A stretch of DNA of 5,259 bases from Thermodesulfobacteriaceae bacterium (GTDB lineage Bacteria; Desulfobacterota; Thermodesulfobacteria; Thermodesulfobacteriales; Thermodesulfobacteriaceae), in contig WGAR01000196.1 of assembly GCA_015494725.1 (NCBI GenBank), positions 1 through 5,259 of the forward strand, given 5' to 3'. The position numbers were made by a program, and so were the translations under genes. This document shows positions 1 through 5,093 of the stretch, in pieces. Every line of letters begins with the position of its first letter. The first letter of the stretch is position 1. The notes below the pieces were generated by a model. It saw nothing but the letters and a program-made list of their open reading frames with translations, did not search any database and was not told the origin of the DNA.

Positions 1-344
1 TCCTTCTCATCTTTCCTCTCCTGGCCCTGGGAGCCCTTCTTCTGGTGCCCTATTTTCTCCATCAGGGTCGGGCCCTGGCAGCCTTCCTTTCCTCCGGAGC
101 CACCATCCTGGGGTTTACCGCCTGGGGCATGGCCGGGCTCTTTCCCAACCTCTTCCCCTCGCGTCTCAATCCGGCCTGGTCCCTTACCATCTACAACAGT
201 TCCTCCAGTCCCCTTACCCTTAAGATTATGACCGTGGTGGCCTTCATCTTCGTGCCCATTGTGCTTCTTTACACCTTCTGGACCTATCGCACTTTTTCCT
301 ATCGCCTCACCCGCGAAGAGGTGGCCTACGGCGAGGGATACTGA
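1..344 (+). CDS. cydB: Cytochrome bd quinol oxidase subunit II, C-terminal part (5' end outside window)
   Basis: The frame is open from base 3 to the TGA at 342-344 and gives the last 113 residues. CydB is the membrane subunit that pairs with CydA in the cytochrome bd oxidase, which takes electrons from quinol and reduces oxygen to water. In anaerobes it usually serves to remove oxygen. Three hydrophobic segments are visible: about residues 1-19, 26-50 and 75-98 of the visible part. The stretch LTIYNSSSSPLTLKIM followed by a final helix and a short charged tail is the typical CydB C-terminus. The start lies upstream of the window, so any GTG or ATG inside it (for example GTG at 45) is not the true start. 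A GC-rich hairpin follows 7 bases after the stop, so this is probably the end of the cyd operon. Identification rests on recalled family motifs. Confidence 0.9.
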   Translation, partial: LLIFPLLALGALLLVPYFLHQGRALAAFLSSGATILGFTAWGMAGLFPNLFPSRLNPAWSLTIYNSSSSPLTLKIMTVVAFIFVPIVLLYTFWTYRTFSYRLTREEVAYGEGY

Positions 345-351
345 TTTACAG

Positions 352-371
352 GGCGGGGCCGCGGCCCCGCC
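352..371 (+). terminator. GC-rich hairpin after cydB, probable terminator
   Basis: GGCGGGGC and GCCCCGCC form a perfect 8-bp stem around a 4-base CGCG loop, 7 bases after the cydB stop. It is followed by TTGACTTGATTCCTT, which is T-rich but not a clean T-run, so it may be an imperfect intrinsic terminator. Its position between cydB and an independent promoter-like sequence supports a transcript end here. Confidence 0.6.
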
Positions 372-401
372 TTGACTTGATTCCTTAAGCCTCGGTAAGT
401 T
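372..401 (+). promoter_or_regulatory. Possible sigma-70-type promoter for corC-lnt
   Basis: TTGACT (372-377, 5/6 to the -35 consensus) is separated by 18 bases from TAAGTT (396-401), a weak -10 with the key T, A and final T. The corC ATG begins only 6 bases after it, so transcription would start at or next to the start codon. There is no ribosome binding site before the ATG. The same layout recurs before the minus-strand gene at 4613, which raises my confidence above what the -10 alone would give. Confidence 0.4.
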
Positions 402-407
402 AGAACT

Positions 408-1214
408 ATGCCCGAGGCTCCGTCATGGTTTGAGGTTCTCAAGGCCCTTTTTCAGAAGACTCCGGAGGAACACCTTCAGGAGTTCACCGAGGAGATAGGC
501 CAGCTGGTGGAGGAGGCCGAACGGGAGGGGCTCCTGAGTCCGGAGGAAAGGGAGATCCTCCTTTCGGTTTTGCGTCTGCGTCGTGTGGCCGTGCGGGAGA
601 TCATGATTCCCCGGCGGGAATTGGTCGGGTTCCCGGTGGACCTCTCGGCCGGGGAGCTCTGGCGCCGGGTGGCCTCGGCTCCCCACGACTATTACCCCAT
701 CTACGAGGGCGAACTGGACAATTTCTTGGGGGTTGTCTCCCTCCGGGATCTGGTCCGCCGGGTGGGGGAGGATTTTTCCCTGCGTGAGCTCGTTCGCCCG
801 GTCTATGTGATCCCGGAAAGTCTCAAGCTTCGGGAGGCCCTGCGTGGTTTTCGGGAGCGCAATGCCTCCGTGGCCCTGGTGATAGACGAGTTCGGGGCCC
901 TCTCCGGTCTTTTGCGTCTTCGGGACCTTCTGGAGTTCCTCTTCCCGGTGCGGCAGCGTCCCCTGCGGCGTGATGCCGAGGGATGGTTTCTTCTGGGGCC
1001 GGATACCCCCCTCGAGGAGGCGGAACGTATTCTGGGGGTGGAGCTACCCCGGGGAGATTATGAAACTCTTTCCGGACTTATTCAGGAGACCCTGGGGCGG
1101 ATTCCCTCTTCGGGAGAGAAGCTCGTGGTGGACGGCTTGGAGGTGGAGATCCTGGCCGCGGATGAGAGGGCCATTCGGTCCCTTAGGGTTCGTCCCCTTT
1201 CCGAAAAACCGTGA
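408..1214 (+). CDS. corC: CorC/HlyC-type CBS-domain protein (YbeX-like, soluble)
   Basis: A 268-residue soluble protein with the CorC/YbeX layout. It has an N-terminal acidic helical region (about 15-60), the hallmark REIMIPRREL at 63-72 that opens the first CBS domain, IYEGELDNFLGVVSLRDLV (98-116) closing it, a second CBS domain (about 125-180) with VIDEFGALSGLLRLRDLLE, and a C-terminal CorC_HlyC domain (about 188-264). There is no membrane DUF21 part, so it matches short YbeX-like CorC (E. coli about 292 residues). The family is linked to magnesium/cobalt efflux and to ribosome and envelope maintenance; adenine nucleotides bind CBS pairs. The GEI-x-DE segment usual after the second CBS domain is replaced by FLFPVRQRP. 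The ATG has no ribosome binding site. The stop overlaps the lnt start by 4 bases, so the two are probably translationally coupled, as in the ybeX-lnt operons of other Gram-negatives. Confidence 0.88.
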   Translation: MPEAPSWFEVLKALFQKTPEEHLQEFTEEIGQLVEEAEREGLLSPEEREILLSVLRLRRVAVREIMIPRRELVGFPVDLSAGELWRRVASAPHDYYPIYEGELDNFLGVVSLRDLVRRVGEDFSLRELVRPVYVIPESLKLREALRGFRERNASVALVIDEFGALSGLLRLRDLLEFLFPVRQRPLRRDAEGWFLLGPDTPLEEAERILGVELPRGDYETLSGLIQETLGRIPSSGEKLVVDGLEVEILAADERAIRSLRVRPLSEKP

Positions 1215-2593
1215 TCTACCGGCTACTGGCGGCCATCTTAACCGGGATCCTTCTCACCCTTTCCTTTCCTGCCCCGGCTTTTTATCCCCTGGTTTTTGTG
1301 GCCCTGGTTCCTTTATTCCTGGCGGTCAAAGGACAGGGATGGCCGCGGGCTTTCGGGCTGGCCCTCCTGAGCGGTAGTGTACATTTGTCCACCCTTCTTT
1401 ACTGGCTGGCCGGGGTGATGCATCGCTTCGGAGGTTTTCCCTGGCCGGCTGCGGTTTCCCTCCTTCTCCTCCTGGCCCTTTATCTATCTCTGTTCATGGC
1501 CCTTCCGGTGGCTTTGGGGGAAGGGAGAAACTTTTTTGAGCGTCCGTCCTTACGGGCCTCCCTCGGGCTGGCTTTGTTCTGGACTCTGGGAGAGATCCTT
1601 CGGGGAGCGGGGAGTCTGGGTTTTCCCTGGGAACCCCTGGGAGCGGCTCTGGCTCCGGCTCCCCCTCTTCTGCGTCCCGCGGCCTACCTTACCGTCTATG
1701 GGCTCTCCTTTCTTCTGGTGGGGACCAATTTTTTGATCTTTATGGCCTGCACCCGCCGTCGATGGGGTCTTTTATCTGCGGTCGTATTCTTCTGGCTGGG
1801 GGTATATGCCTGGGGCCTGATGACCATACCCCACCATCCCCCTTCACTCCCTCTTTCACTCTGCCTGGTTCAGGGCAATGTTCCCCAGGAGATAAAATGG
1901 AATCCGGGCGAGGATCGGCGCAATCTTTATCACTATCTTTCCCTTTCCCGGAAAGCGCTTTCCGCAACCCCGCGCCTTATCGTCTGGCCCGAAACGGCCC
2001 TTACCTTCGTCTATCCGGTATCTCCCCTGGTTCAGGCGTTGCAAGAAGGGGTGCGCGAGCTGGGGATCCCGGTCCTTTTCGGGGTTCCCCGGGTGGAGAG
2101 GACCCTTTCGGGATGGAGGCTTAAGAACAGCGCGGTGGTCCTGGCTCCCTCTGGGGAGGTTCTGGGTATTTACGACAAGGAACATCTGGTGCCTTTCGGG
2201 GAATATGTTCCCCTGGTTCGCTGGTTCCCCTGGTTGAGAAAACTGGCGGTGGCCTCGGGTAATTATGCGCCCGGGACGGGCCCCGGGGTGATCAGGATCA
2301 AGGGGGTGCGCTTGGGTCTGCTCATTTGTTTCGAAAACGCCTTTCCCTTCCTGGCCCGGAAACGGGTGCGCGAAGGGGCGGATCTCCTGGTGGTCCTGAC
2401 CAACGATGCCTGGTTCGGATCCTCGGCTGCGCTGCCTCAGCATTTCTATCAATCCGTACTGCGAGCGGTGGAGACCCGGCGCTACGTGCTCCAGGTGGCT
2501 AATACCGGTATTTCTGGTCTGATCGACCCTTACGGTCGGATTCTTTCCCGCGGACCGATAAACCGGGAATGGATAGCCTGTTGGAAAAGATGA
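1211..2593 (+). CDS. lnt: Apolipoprotein N-acyltransferase, C-terminal membrane helix missing
   Basis: Lnt adds the third acyl chain to the N-terminal cysteine of lipoproteins in the inner membrane. The 460-residue product starts with GTG inside the corC stop (GTGA). Residues 1-205 hold about six or seven membrane helices, including the GFPWEPLG motif near 137-144. A nitrilase-type domain follows, with the expected catalytic triad: E261 in LIVWPET, K323 in YDKEHLVPFGEYVP and C373 in LLICFENAFP. TNDAWFG (397-403) and ANTGISGLIDPYGRI (430-444) are also canonical. The E. coli protein is 512 residues and runs about 70 residues beyond TGIS, ending in a last membrane helix. Here only about 30 residues remain, ending NREWIACWKR, with no hydrophobic segment. 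I find no clear continuation in the other two frames. The active site is intact, so it may still work, but the 3' end appears lost or replaced. Confidence 0.92.
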   Translation: MIYRLLAAILTGILLTLSFPAPAFYPLVFVALVPLFLAVKGQGWPRAFGLALLSGSVHLSTLLYWLAGVMHRFGGFPWPAAVSLLLLLALYLSLFMALPVALGEGRNFFERPSLRASLGLALFWTLGEILRGAGSLGFPWEPLGAALAPAPPLLRPAAYLTVYGLSFLLVGTNFLIFMACTRRRWGLLSAVVFFWLGVYAWGLMTIPHHPPSLPLSLCLVQGNVPQEIKWNPGEDRRNLYHYLSLSRKALSATPRLIVWPETALTFVYPVSPLVQALQEGVRELGIPVLFGVPRVERTLSGWRLKNSAVVLAPSGEVLGIYDKEHLVPFGEYVPLVRWFPWLRKLAVASGNYAPGTGPGVIRIKGVRLGLLICFENAFPFLARKRVREGADLLVVLTNDAWFGSSAALPQHFYQSVLRAVETRRYVLQVANTGISGLIDPYGRILSRGPINREWIACWKR

Positions 2594-2645
2594 AAATATG
2601 CTAAGATTTTTGGATATAGACCGGCCTTTTCGGGGAGGAGGTTGC

Positions 2646-3701
2646 ATGGCTGCGCTGGTTCACTTGATGCGCAAGCTGGAAGGGATGGATCCCTCCTTAC
2701 GCGAGGTTTTGCTGGACATTCTCGAGGAGATGGAGAAGCAGAATGCCCGGCTGGAGGAGCTCTATGTATCCCGGCTGGAATTCGAGGAACTCAAGAAGGC
2801 GGTGCAGGAACTGGCCGGGAAGGTAGCCGAGCTGGCCGAGGCGCAGCGGCGGACGGAGGAAGCGATTCGGGGTTTAACGGAGAGGCAGGATCGTCTGGAG
2901 CGTGCTCTTGCCGAGCTTGCGGAAGCCCAGAGGCGGACGGAGGAAACGGTTCGGGGTTTAACGGAGAGGCAGGATCGTCTGGAGCATGCTCTTGCCGAGC
3001 TTGCGGAAGCCCAGAGGCGGACGGAGGAAACGGTTCAGAGGTTAGCGGAGGGGCAGGAGAGGCTTGAGGAAGGTCAGAGGCGGCTTGAAGAACGGCAGGA
3101 ACGCCTTGAGGAGAGGCAGGATCGTTTGGAGCGTGCTCTTGCCGAGCTTGCGGAAGCCCAGAGGCGGACGGAGGAGGAGCTTAGGGAGTTCAAGGAAGAG
3201 ACGCGCCGGAACTTTCAGCATGTATGGCAGGCCATTGCTGAACTCACCGAGGCGCAGCGGCGCACCGAGGAGGAGCTTAAGAAGCTTACCACCGAGCATG
3301 CCGAGACGCGGCGCAGGCTCGAGGGCCTTTCGGACACCGTGGGCTATACCCTGGAAAACGCTGCCTATCGGGCGCTTCCGGCCATTCTTAAAAACTTCGG
3401 CCTTGAGGTGGAGGGTCGTCTTATCCGAAAGTATGTGAAGGTGGGGCGGGTTTTCCGGCAGGTCAATGTCTATGGCCACGCCCGCCGCAACGGCGAGCGT
3501 CTTCTCATCCTGGGTGAGGTCAAGACCCGTCCCTCCAAGAAGGAGATTGCCCGGTTCGAGAAACTGGCCGATACCCTGGCCCAAAAGGAAGGTCTTCCCG
3601 TCTTTCGGCTCTTTGTGGCCCACGATTTTCCCCCGGACATCGAGGATCTTCTCCGCTCCCGCGACATCCTTCCGGTCTGGTCCTACGAACTTGAAGGCTA
3701 G
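2646..3701 (+). CDS. Coiled-coil protein with PD-(D/E)XK nuclease-like C-terminal domain (DUF3782-like)
   Basis: The ATG at 2646 follows GGGGAGGAGG (2632-2641). An upstream in-frame ATG at 2598 has no such site, so 2646 is preferred and gives 351 residues. Residues 1-40 are a helical head (PSLREVLLDILEEMEKQ). Residues 45-228 form a highly charged coiled coil built from repeated AELAEAQRRTEE and ERQDRLERAL units. Residues 230-351 form a compact alpha/beta domain: E237 in YTLENAAYRAL, then VNVYGHARRNGERLLILGEVKTRP with E291-V-K293. This resembles the restriction-endonuclease-like fold of DUF3782 proteins, often annotated 'chordopoxvirus fusion protein', which are common in thermophiles. The aspartate expected before the E-x-K appears as N274, so activity is uncertain. 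No function is established for the family. It sits 52 bases after the shortened lnt and may have replaced its 3' end. Confidence 0.8.
   Translation: MAALVHLMRKLEGMDPSLREVLLDILEEMEKQNARLEELYVSRLEFEELKKAVQELAGKVAELAEAQRRTEEAIRGLTERQDRLERALAELAEAQRRTEETVRGLTERQDRLEHALAELAEAQRRTEETVQRLAEGQERLEEGQRRLEERQERLEERQDRLERALAELAEAQRRTEEELREFKEETRRNFQHVWQAIAELTEAQRRTEEELKKLTTEHAETRRRLEGLSDTVGYTLENAAYRALPAILKNFGLEVEGRLIRKYVKVGRVFRQVNVYGHARRNGERLLILGEVKTRPSKKEIARFEKLADTLAQKEGLPVFRLFVAHDFPPDIEDLLRSRDILPVWSYELEG
2844..3175 (+). repeat. Near-identical in-frame repeats in the coiled-coil coding region
   Basis: A 63-bp block (21 codons) starting GAGGCAGGATCG and ending CGGACGGAGGA occurs at 2882-2944, 2966-3028 and 3113-3175. 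The second and third copies each differ from the first by about one base (CGTGCT/CATGCT; CGTCTGG/CGTTTGG). The first two belong to a longer 84-bp period (28 residues, four heptads): the CAG of the AQRRTEE motif recurs at 2844, 2928 and 3012. It then skips 147 bp (84+63) to 3159. All spacings are multiples of 21 bp and keep the heptad register. Identity at silent positions points to recent duplication or gene conversion. Confidence 0.85.
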
Positions 3702-3745
3702 CCCCCTTAATAACCATCCTTAATTCTTTCATATTGGCGACAACG

Positions 3746-4072
3746 ATGCCAAAAAACATGCAAAATGGCATAAGGAAGCGATTTTTCAAGGAGCCTTCGG
3801 GAAGCTTTTTTCCTGTTTGGCCCGCGGGGCACCGGCAAATCCACCTGGCTCAGGCAAAATATAAGGGCTCTATCGGACGGGCTCTAAAGGTCAAAAACTC
3901 TACGGCCGTTTCTTCCGGAGGTTAAAAGGCTTGCTCTCTTTTAAAGAGGGCTATTCAAGAATCTCTTCTCTACCGGCGAAGATATGCTCTGCGGATACAG
4001 GACCTCCCATGTCTCCCGGTGGAGGAATTTTTTCGGACTCTACGCCCTGGTGAGGCCTTTTGGGAACGATAA
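3746..4072 (+). pseudogene. AAA+ ATPase (DUF4143-type) remnant: frameshifted and internally deleted
   Basis: Two pieces of one gene family are readable in different frames. From ATG 3746 (or 3758) the frame reads IRKRFFKEPSGSFF up to about 3811. The next codons make sense only after removing one base at 3812/3813 (TTTTTTCC), giving LFGPRGTGKSTWLRQ, a Walker A P-loop at 3819-3845 that runs to TAA 3885-3887. The expected roughly 300 residues with Walker B and the DUF4143 domain are absent. At about 3898-3970 a diverged stretch reads LKGLLSFKEGYS (frame of 3898). From 3968, in the frame of 3926, LLYRRRYALRIQDLPCLPVEEFFRTLRPGEAFWER ends at TAA 4070-4072 and resembles the usual tail (-LPVEEFL-LRPG-) of these ATPases. 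The gene is thus a relic with a large internal deletion and at least two frameshifts. No ribosome binding site is evident. The pairing of both ends with one family rests on recall. Confidence 0.72.
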
Positions 4073-4117
4073 ACCCTCCCCCTGAAGCTTATCCCTCAAC
4101 CCTTTTCCGTATAGCTC

Positions 4118-4200
4118 TTCTCTCGCCGGGATTTGAACCCGGATTAACCGCTTATAAGGCGGCCTACGGCCCCATACGCATAAAGAAATCGCTAGGGAGA
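4118..4200 (-). tRNA. tRNA-like element, anticodon UAU (Ile, AUA); 5' half degraded, possibly a pseudo-tRNA
   Basis: The minus strand has a perfect T arm (CCGGG-TTCAAAT-CCCGG, 4142 to 4126), a 4-base variable loop, and an anticodon arm GCCGC-CTTATAA-GCGGT (4163 to 4147) with U33 and anticodon TAT at 4156-4154. The 3' acceptor strand CGAGAGA and discriminator A end at 4118; no CCA is encoded. The 5' half is ambiguous. A 71-base cloverleaf starting at 4188 (TTTCTT pairing GAGAGA with two G-U pairs, T8-A9, a weak 4-bp D stem) is possible. Alternatively, TCTCCC-TAGC from 4200 fits acceptor bases 1-6 and the start of a D arm, but leaves about 12 extra bases. Neither is canonical, so it may be a decayed tRNA or a 3'-half left by integration. 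A UAU tRNA is also uncommon in bacteria, which normally read AUA with a lysidine-modified CAU tRNA. Confidence 0.5.
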
Positions 4201-4244
4201 AAGGAGACACGTTCACGATGAGGATAGAGAGACCGGGGCCTTGC

Positions 4245-4613
4245 TTAGGCTCCTATGTGGGCGATGATGGCTCTTATGACCTGGTGAAAGCCGGGGTTAA
4301 AGAGGGTGAAGCCCGCAAGCATGATCCCGGCCAGCACTTTGAGCCAAACCCGGATAACCTTGATCTCTCCTTCAAGATGAGCTAACTCTTCCCTTACCTC
4401 TCCTTTAAACTCAGCTAAGTCCGCCTTGGTCACCAGCTCCCTGGTAAGCTCTTCCTTAATCTCGGCCTTGACCACTTCCTTTTGCGCCCGGGCCTCCTCC
4501 CTTACCGCACCGAGGCCCTCCTCCAGGGCCCGGATGACCTTCTCGGCCCGCTCCCGATCCGGGATCGCCTCCTCGATCACCTTTACCACATCGTAGGGAA
4601 GAGCCATACCCAT
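4245..4613 (-). CDS. Small coiled-coil protein with C-terminal membrane segment (DUF1640-like, function unknown)
   Basis: Transcribed right to left from ATG 4613 to TAA 4247-4245, 122 residues; ATG 4607 (MALPYDVVKVIEEAIPD, 120 residues) is an equally possible start. The N-terminal 30 residues are a short helical head. A charged coiled coil follows (EEARAQKEVVKAEIKEEL through REELAHLEGEIKVIRVW), then one hydrophobic segment (VWLKVLAGIMLAGFTLF) near the C-terminus that could anchor it in the inner membrane. Similar short proteins with a head, coiled coil and one helix recur in several copies in thermophilic bacteria; some are grouped with DUF1640. Their role is not known. A TTGACT-N18-TATCTT promoter lies just upstream. 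The frame extends upstream to ATG 4718, but that would run through the promoter and adds a non-conserved stretch. It is divergent from the related truncated gene at 4775. Confidence 0.7.
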   Translation of the reverse strand: MGMALPYDVVKVIEEAIPDRERAEKVIRALEEGLGAVREEARAQKEVVKAEIKEELTRELVTKADLAEFKGEVREELAHLEGEIKVIRVWLKVLAGIMLAGFTLFNPGFHQVIRAIIAHIGA

Positions 4614-4619
4614 ACTTCC

Positions 4620-4649
4620 AAGATAGCCTCTTTTCCTTTGAGGAGTCAA
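4620..4649 (-). promoter_or_regulatory. Probable sigma-70-type promoter for the minus-strand coiled-coil gene
   Basis: On the minus strand TTGACT (4649-4644) is followed by an 18-base spacer and TATCTT (4625-4620), matching 5/6 and 4/6 of the consensus hexamers. Six bases later comes ATG 4613, so the expected transcript start coincides with that codon. GGAAG between the -10 and ATG would be outside the mRNA, so it cannot act as a ribosome binding site if this promoter is used. Confidence 0.5.
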
Positions 4650-4774
4650 TATCTTATGGCCGAAAGTTTTTGGGAAAGTGTAATTTTTTTCGGGGTCTCT
4701 TTGTTTTTTTCCGGACAAAGGAAGCGTAAAAACAGGAAGAGCGGATAATTTTGCGCGAAGGGCTGGAGGTTTTT

Positions 4775-4946
4775 ATGGGCTATGCCTACAAGCTTTATGA
4801 AGCTTTTAGGGATCTCGGCGAGGAGAAGGCCGCGGTGTTTCCAGAGTTTGCCGAATACATGGAGAGCCGCAAGGACGCAACCTCCGAGGAGCTAAAGAAA
4901 GCAGGTCACGGCCGTGGCCACCATTCTGAGCTATTTTCTGCGTTAG
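4775..4946 (+). pseudogene. Truncated coiled-coil/membrane protein (DUF1640-like), internally deleted
   Basis: GGAGG (4765-4769) stands 5 bases before ATG 4775, and GATAAT (4744-4749) could be a -10 without a clear -35. The first 41 residues (MGYAYKLYEAFRDLGEEK, then FAEYMESRKDATSEELKK) match the usual start of coiled-coil proteins found in thermophiles, which normally continue for 100 or more residues of EEVRKEI-type coiled coil. Here the coil is absent. From 4902, in another frame, QVTAVATILSYFLR ends at TAG 4944-4946 and looks like the C-terminal membrane helix of such a protein. The simplest reading is an internal deletion that removed the coil and shifted the frame at about 4895-4902. 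Translated as it stands, the original frame continues with unrelated, low-quality sequence to TGA 5090-5092 (105 residues). It may be translated but is unlikely to be functional. Confidence 0.65.
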
Positions 4947-4956
4947 GTTCCCATGG

Positions 4957-4971
4957 TGACAAAATTTGTCC
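4957..4971. promoter_or_regulatory. Upstream dyad 1, possible PilR-type activator site
   Basis: TGACAAAATTTGTCC is an inverted repeat with GACAAA/TTTGTC arms around one central A. Its centre (4964) is 21 bp from that of the next dyad and about 140 bp upstream of the predicted pilin transcript start. TGTC/GACA cores are reported for PilR sites, but the protein that binds here is inferred. Confidence 0.5.
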
Positions 4972-4977
4972 ATTGAC

Positions 4978-4992
4978 TGACAATTTTTGTCA
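4978..4992. promoter_or_regulatory. Upstream dyad 2, possible PilR-type activator site
   Basis: TGACAATTTTTGTCA is an inverted repeat with perfect 6-bp arms TGACAA/TTGTCA around TTT. It is the better of the two dyads; the first differs only at the outermost base. Its centre (4985) is about 119 bp upstream of the predicted start, a normal distance for enhancer-binding proteins acting on sigma-54 polymerase. Confidence 0.55.
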
Positions 4993-5077
4993 AAAATTCC
5001 GCTTGCGTGAACTCTTGTTCTTTTTCGTCTATTTTTTCGGCTCTTGCTTTTTGCCGGAAAACGCGGCTCCGATCTTC

Positions 5078-5093
5078 TGGCACGGATTTTGAT
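5078..5093 (+). promoter_or_regulatory. Sigma-54 (-24/-12) promoter for the pilin gene
   Basis: TGGCACG (5078-5084), four bases, then TTGAT (5089-5093) match the RpoN consensus TGGCACG-N4-TTGCW except for A instead of C at -12. The GG to GA spacing is exactly 10 bases, as required. Transcription would start near 5104, leaving a leader of about 32 bases that contains the ribosome binding site. Sigma-54 control of pilA is well known in Pseudomonas, Myxococcus and Geobacter. Confidence 0.75.

Noticed and set aside
2581..2620. Promoter between lnt and the coiled-coil gene (TTGGAA with TAAGAT or TATAGA)
   Set aside because: The spacings (15 bases or none suitable) and weak hexamers do not support a credible promoter.
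2598..2645. Upstream ATG 2598 as start of the coiled-coil gene
   Set aside because: It lacks a ribosome binding site, whereas ATG 2646 follows GGGGAGGAGG closely and begins a sensible helical head.
1856..2647. Long minus-strand open frame of 263 codons opposite lnt
   Set aside because: It lies antisense to well-recognised lnt sequence, has no family motif and a composition rich in P, G, R and Q typical of a shadow frame in GC-rich DNA.
2844..3175. CRISPR-like or non-coding repeat array
   Set aside because: The repeats are in frame, contiguous without unique spacers, and encode heptads of a coiled coil.
3042..3623. Minus-strand open frame of 193 codons opposite the coiled-coil gene
   Set aside because: It is the antisense of a repetitive coiled-coil gene with a strong ribosome binding site; its low-complexity leucine and proline content mirrors the sense repeats.
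4231..4253. Hairpin GCCT-TGCTT-AGGC at the end of the minus-strand gene as a terminator
   Set aside because: Only a 4-bp stem, overlapping the stop codon, with no T-run on the minus strand after it.
4482..4748. Plus-strand open frame of 88 codons opposite the small coiled-coil gene
   Set aside because: It is antisense to the coding strand of a protein with a clear coil and membrane segment, and it crosses the divergent promoter region.
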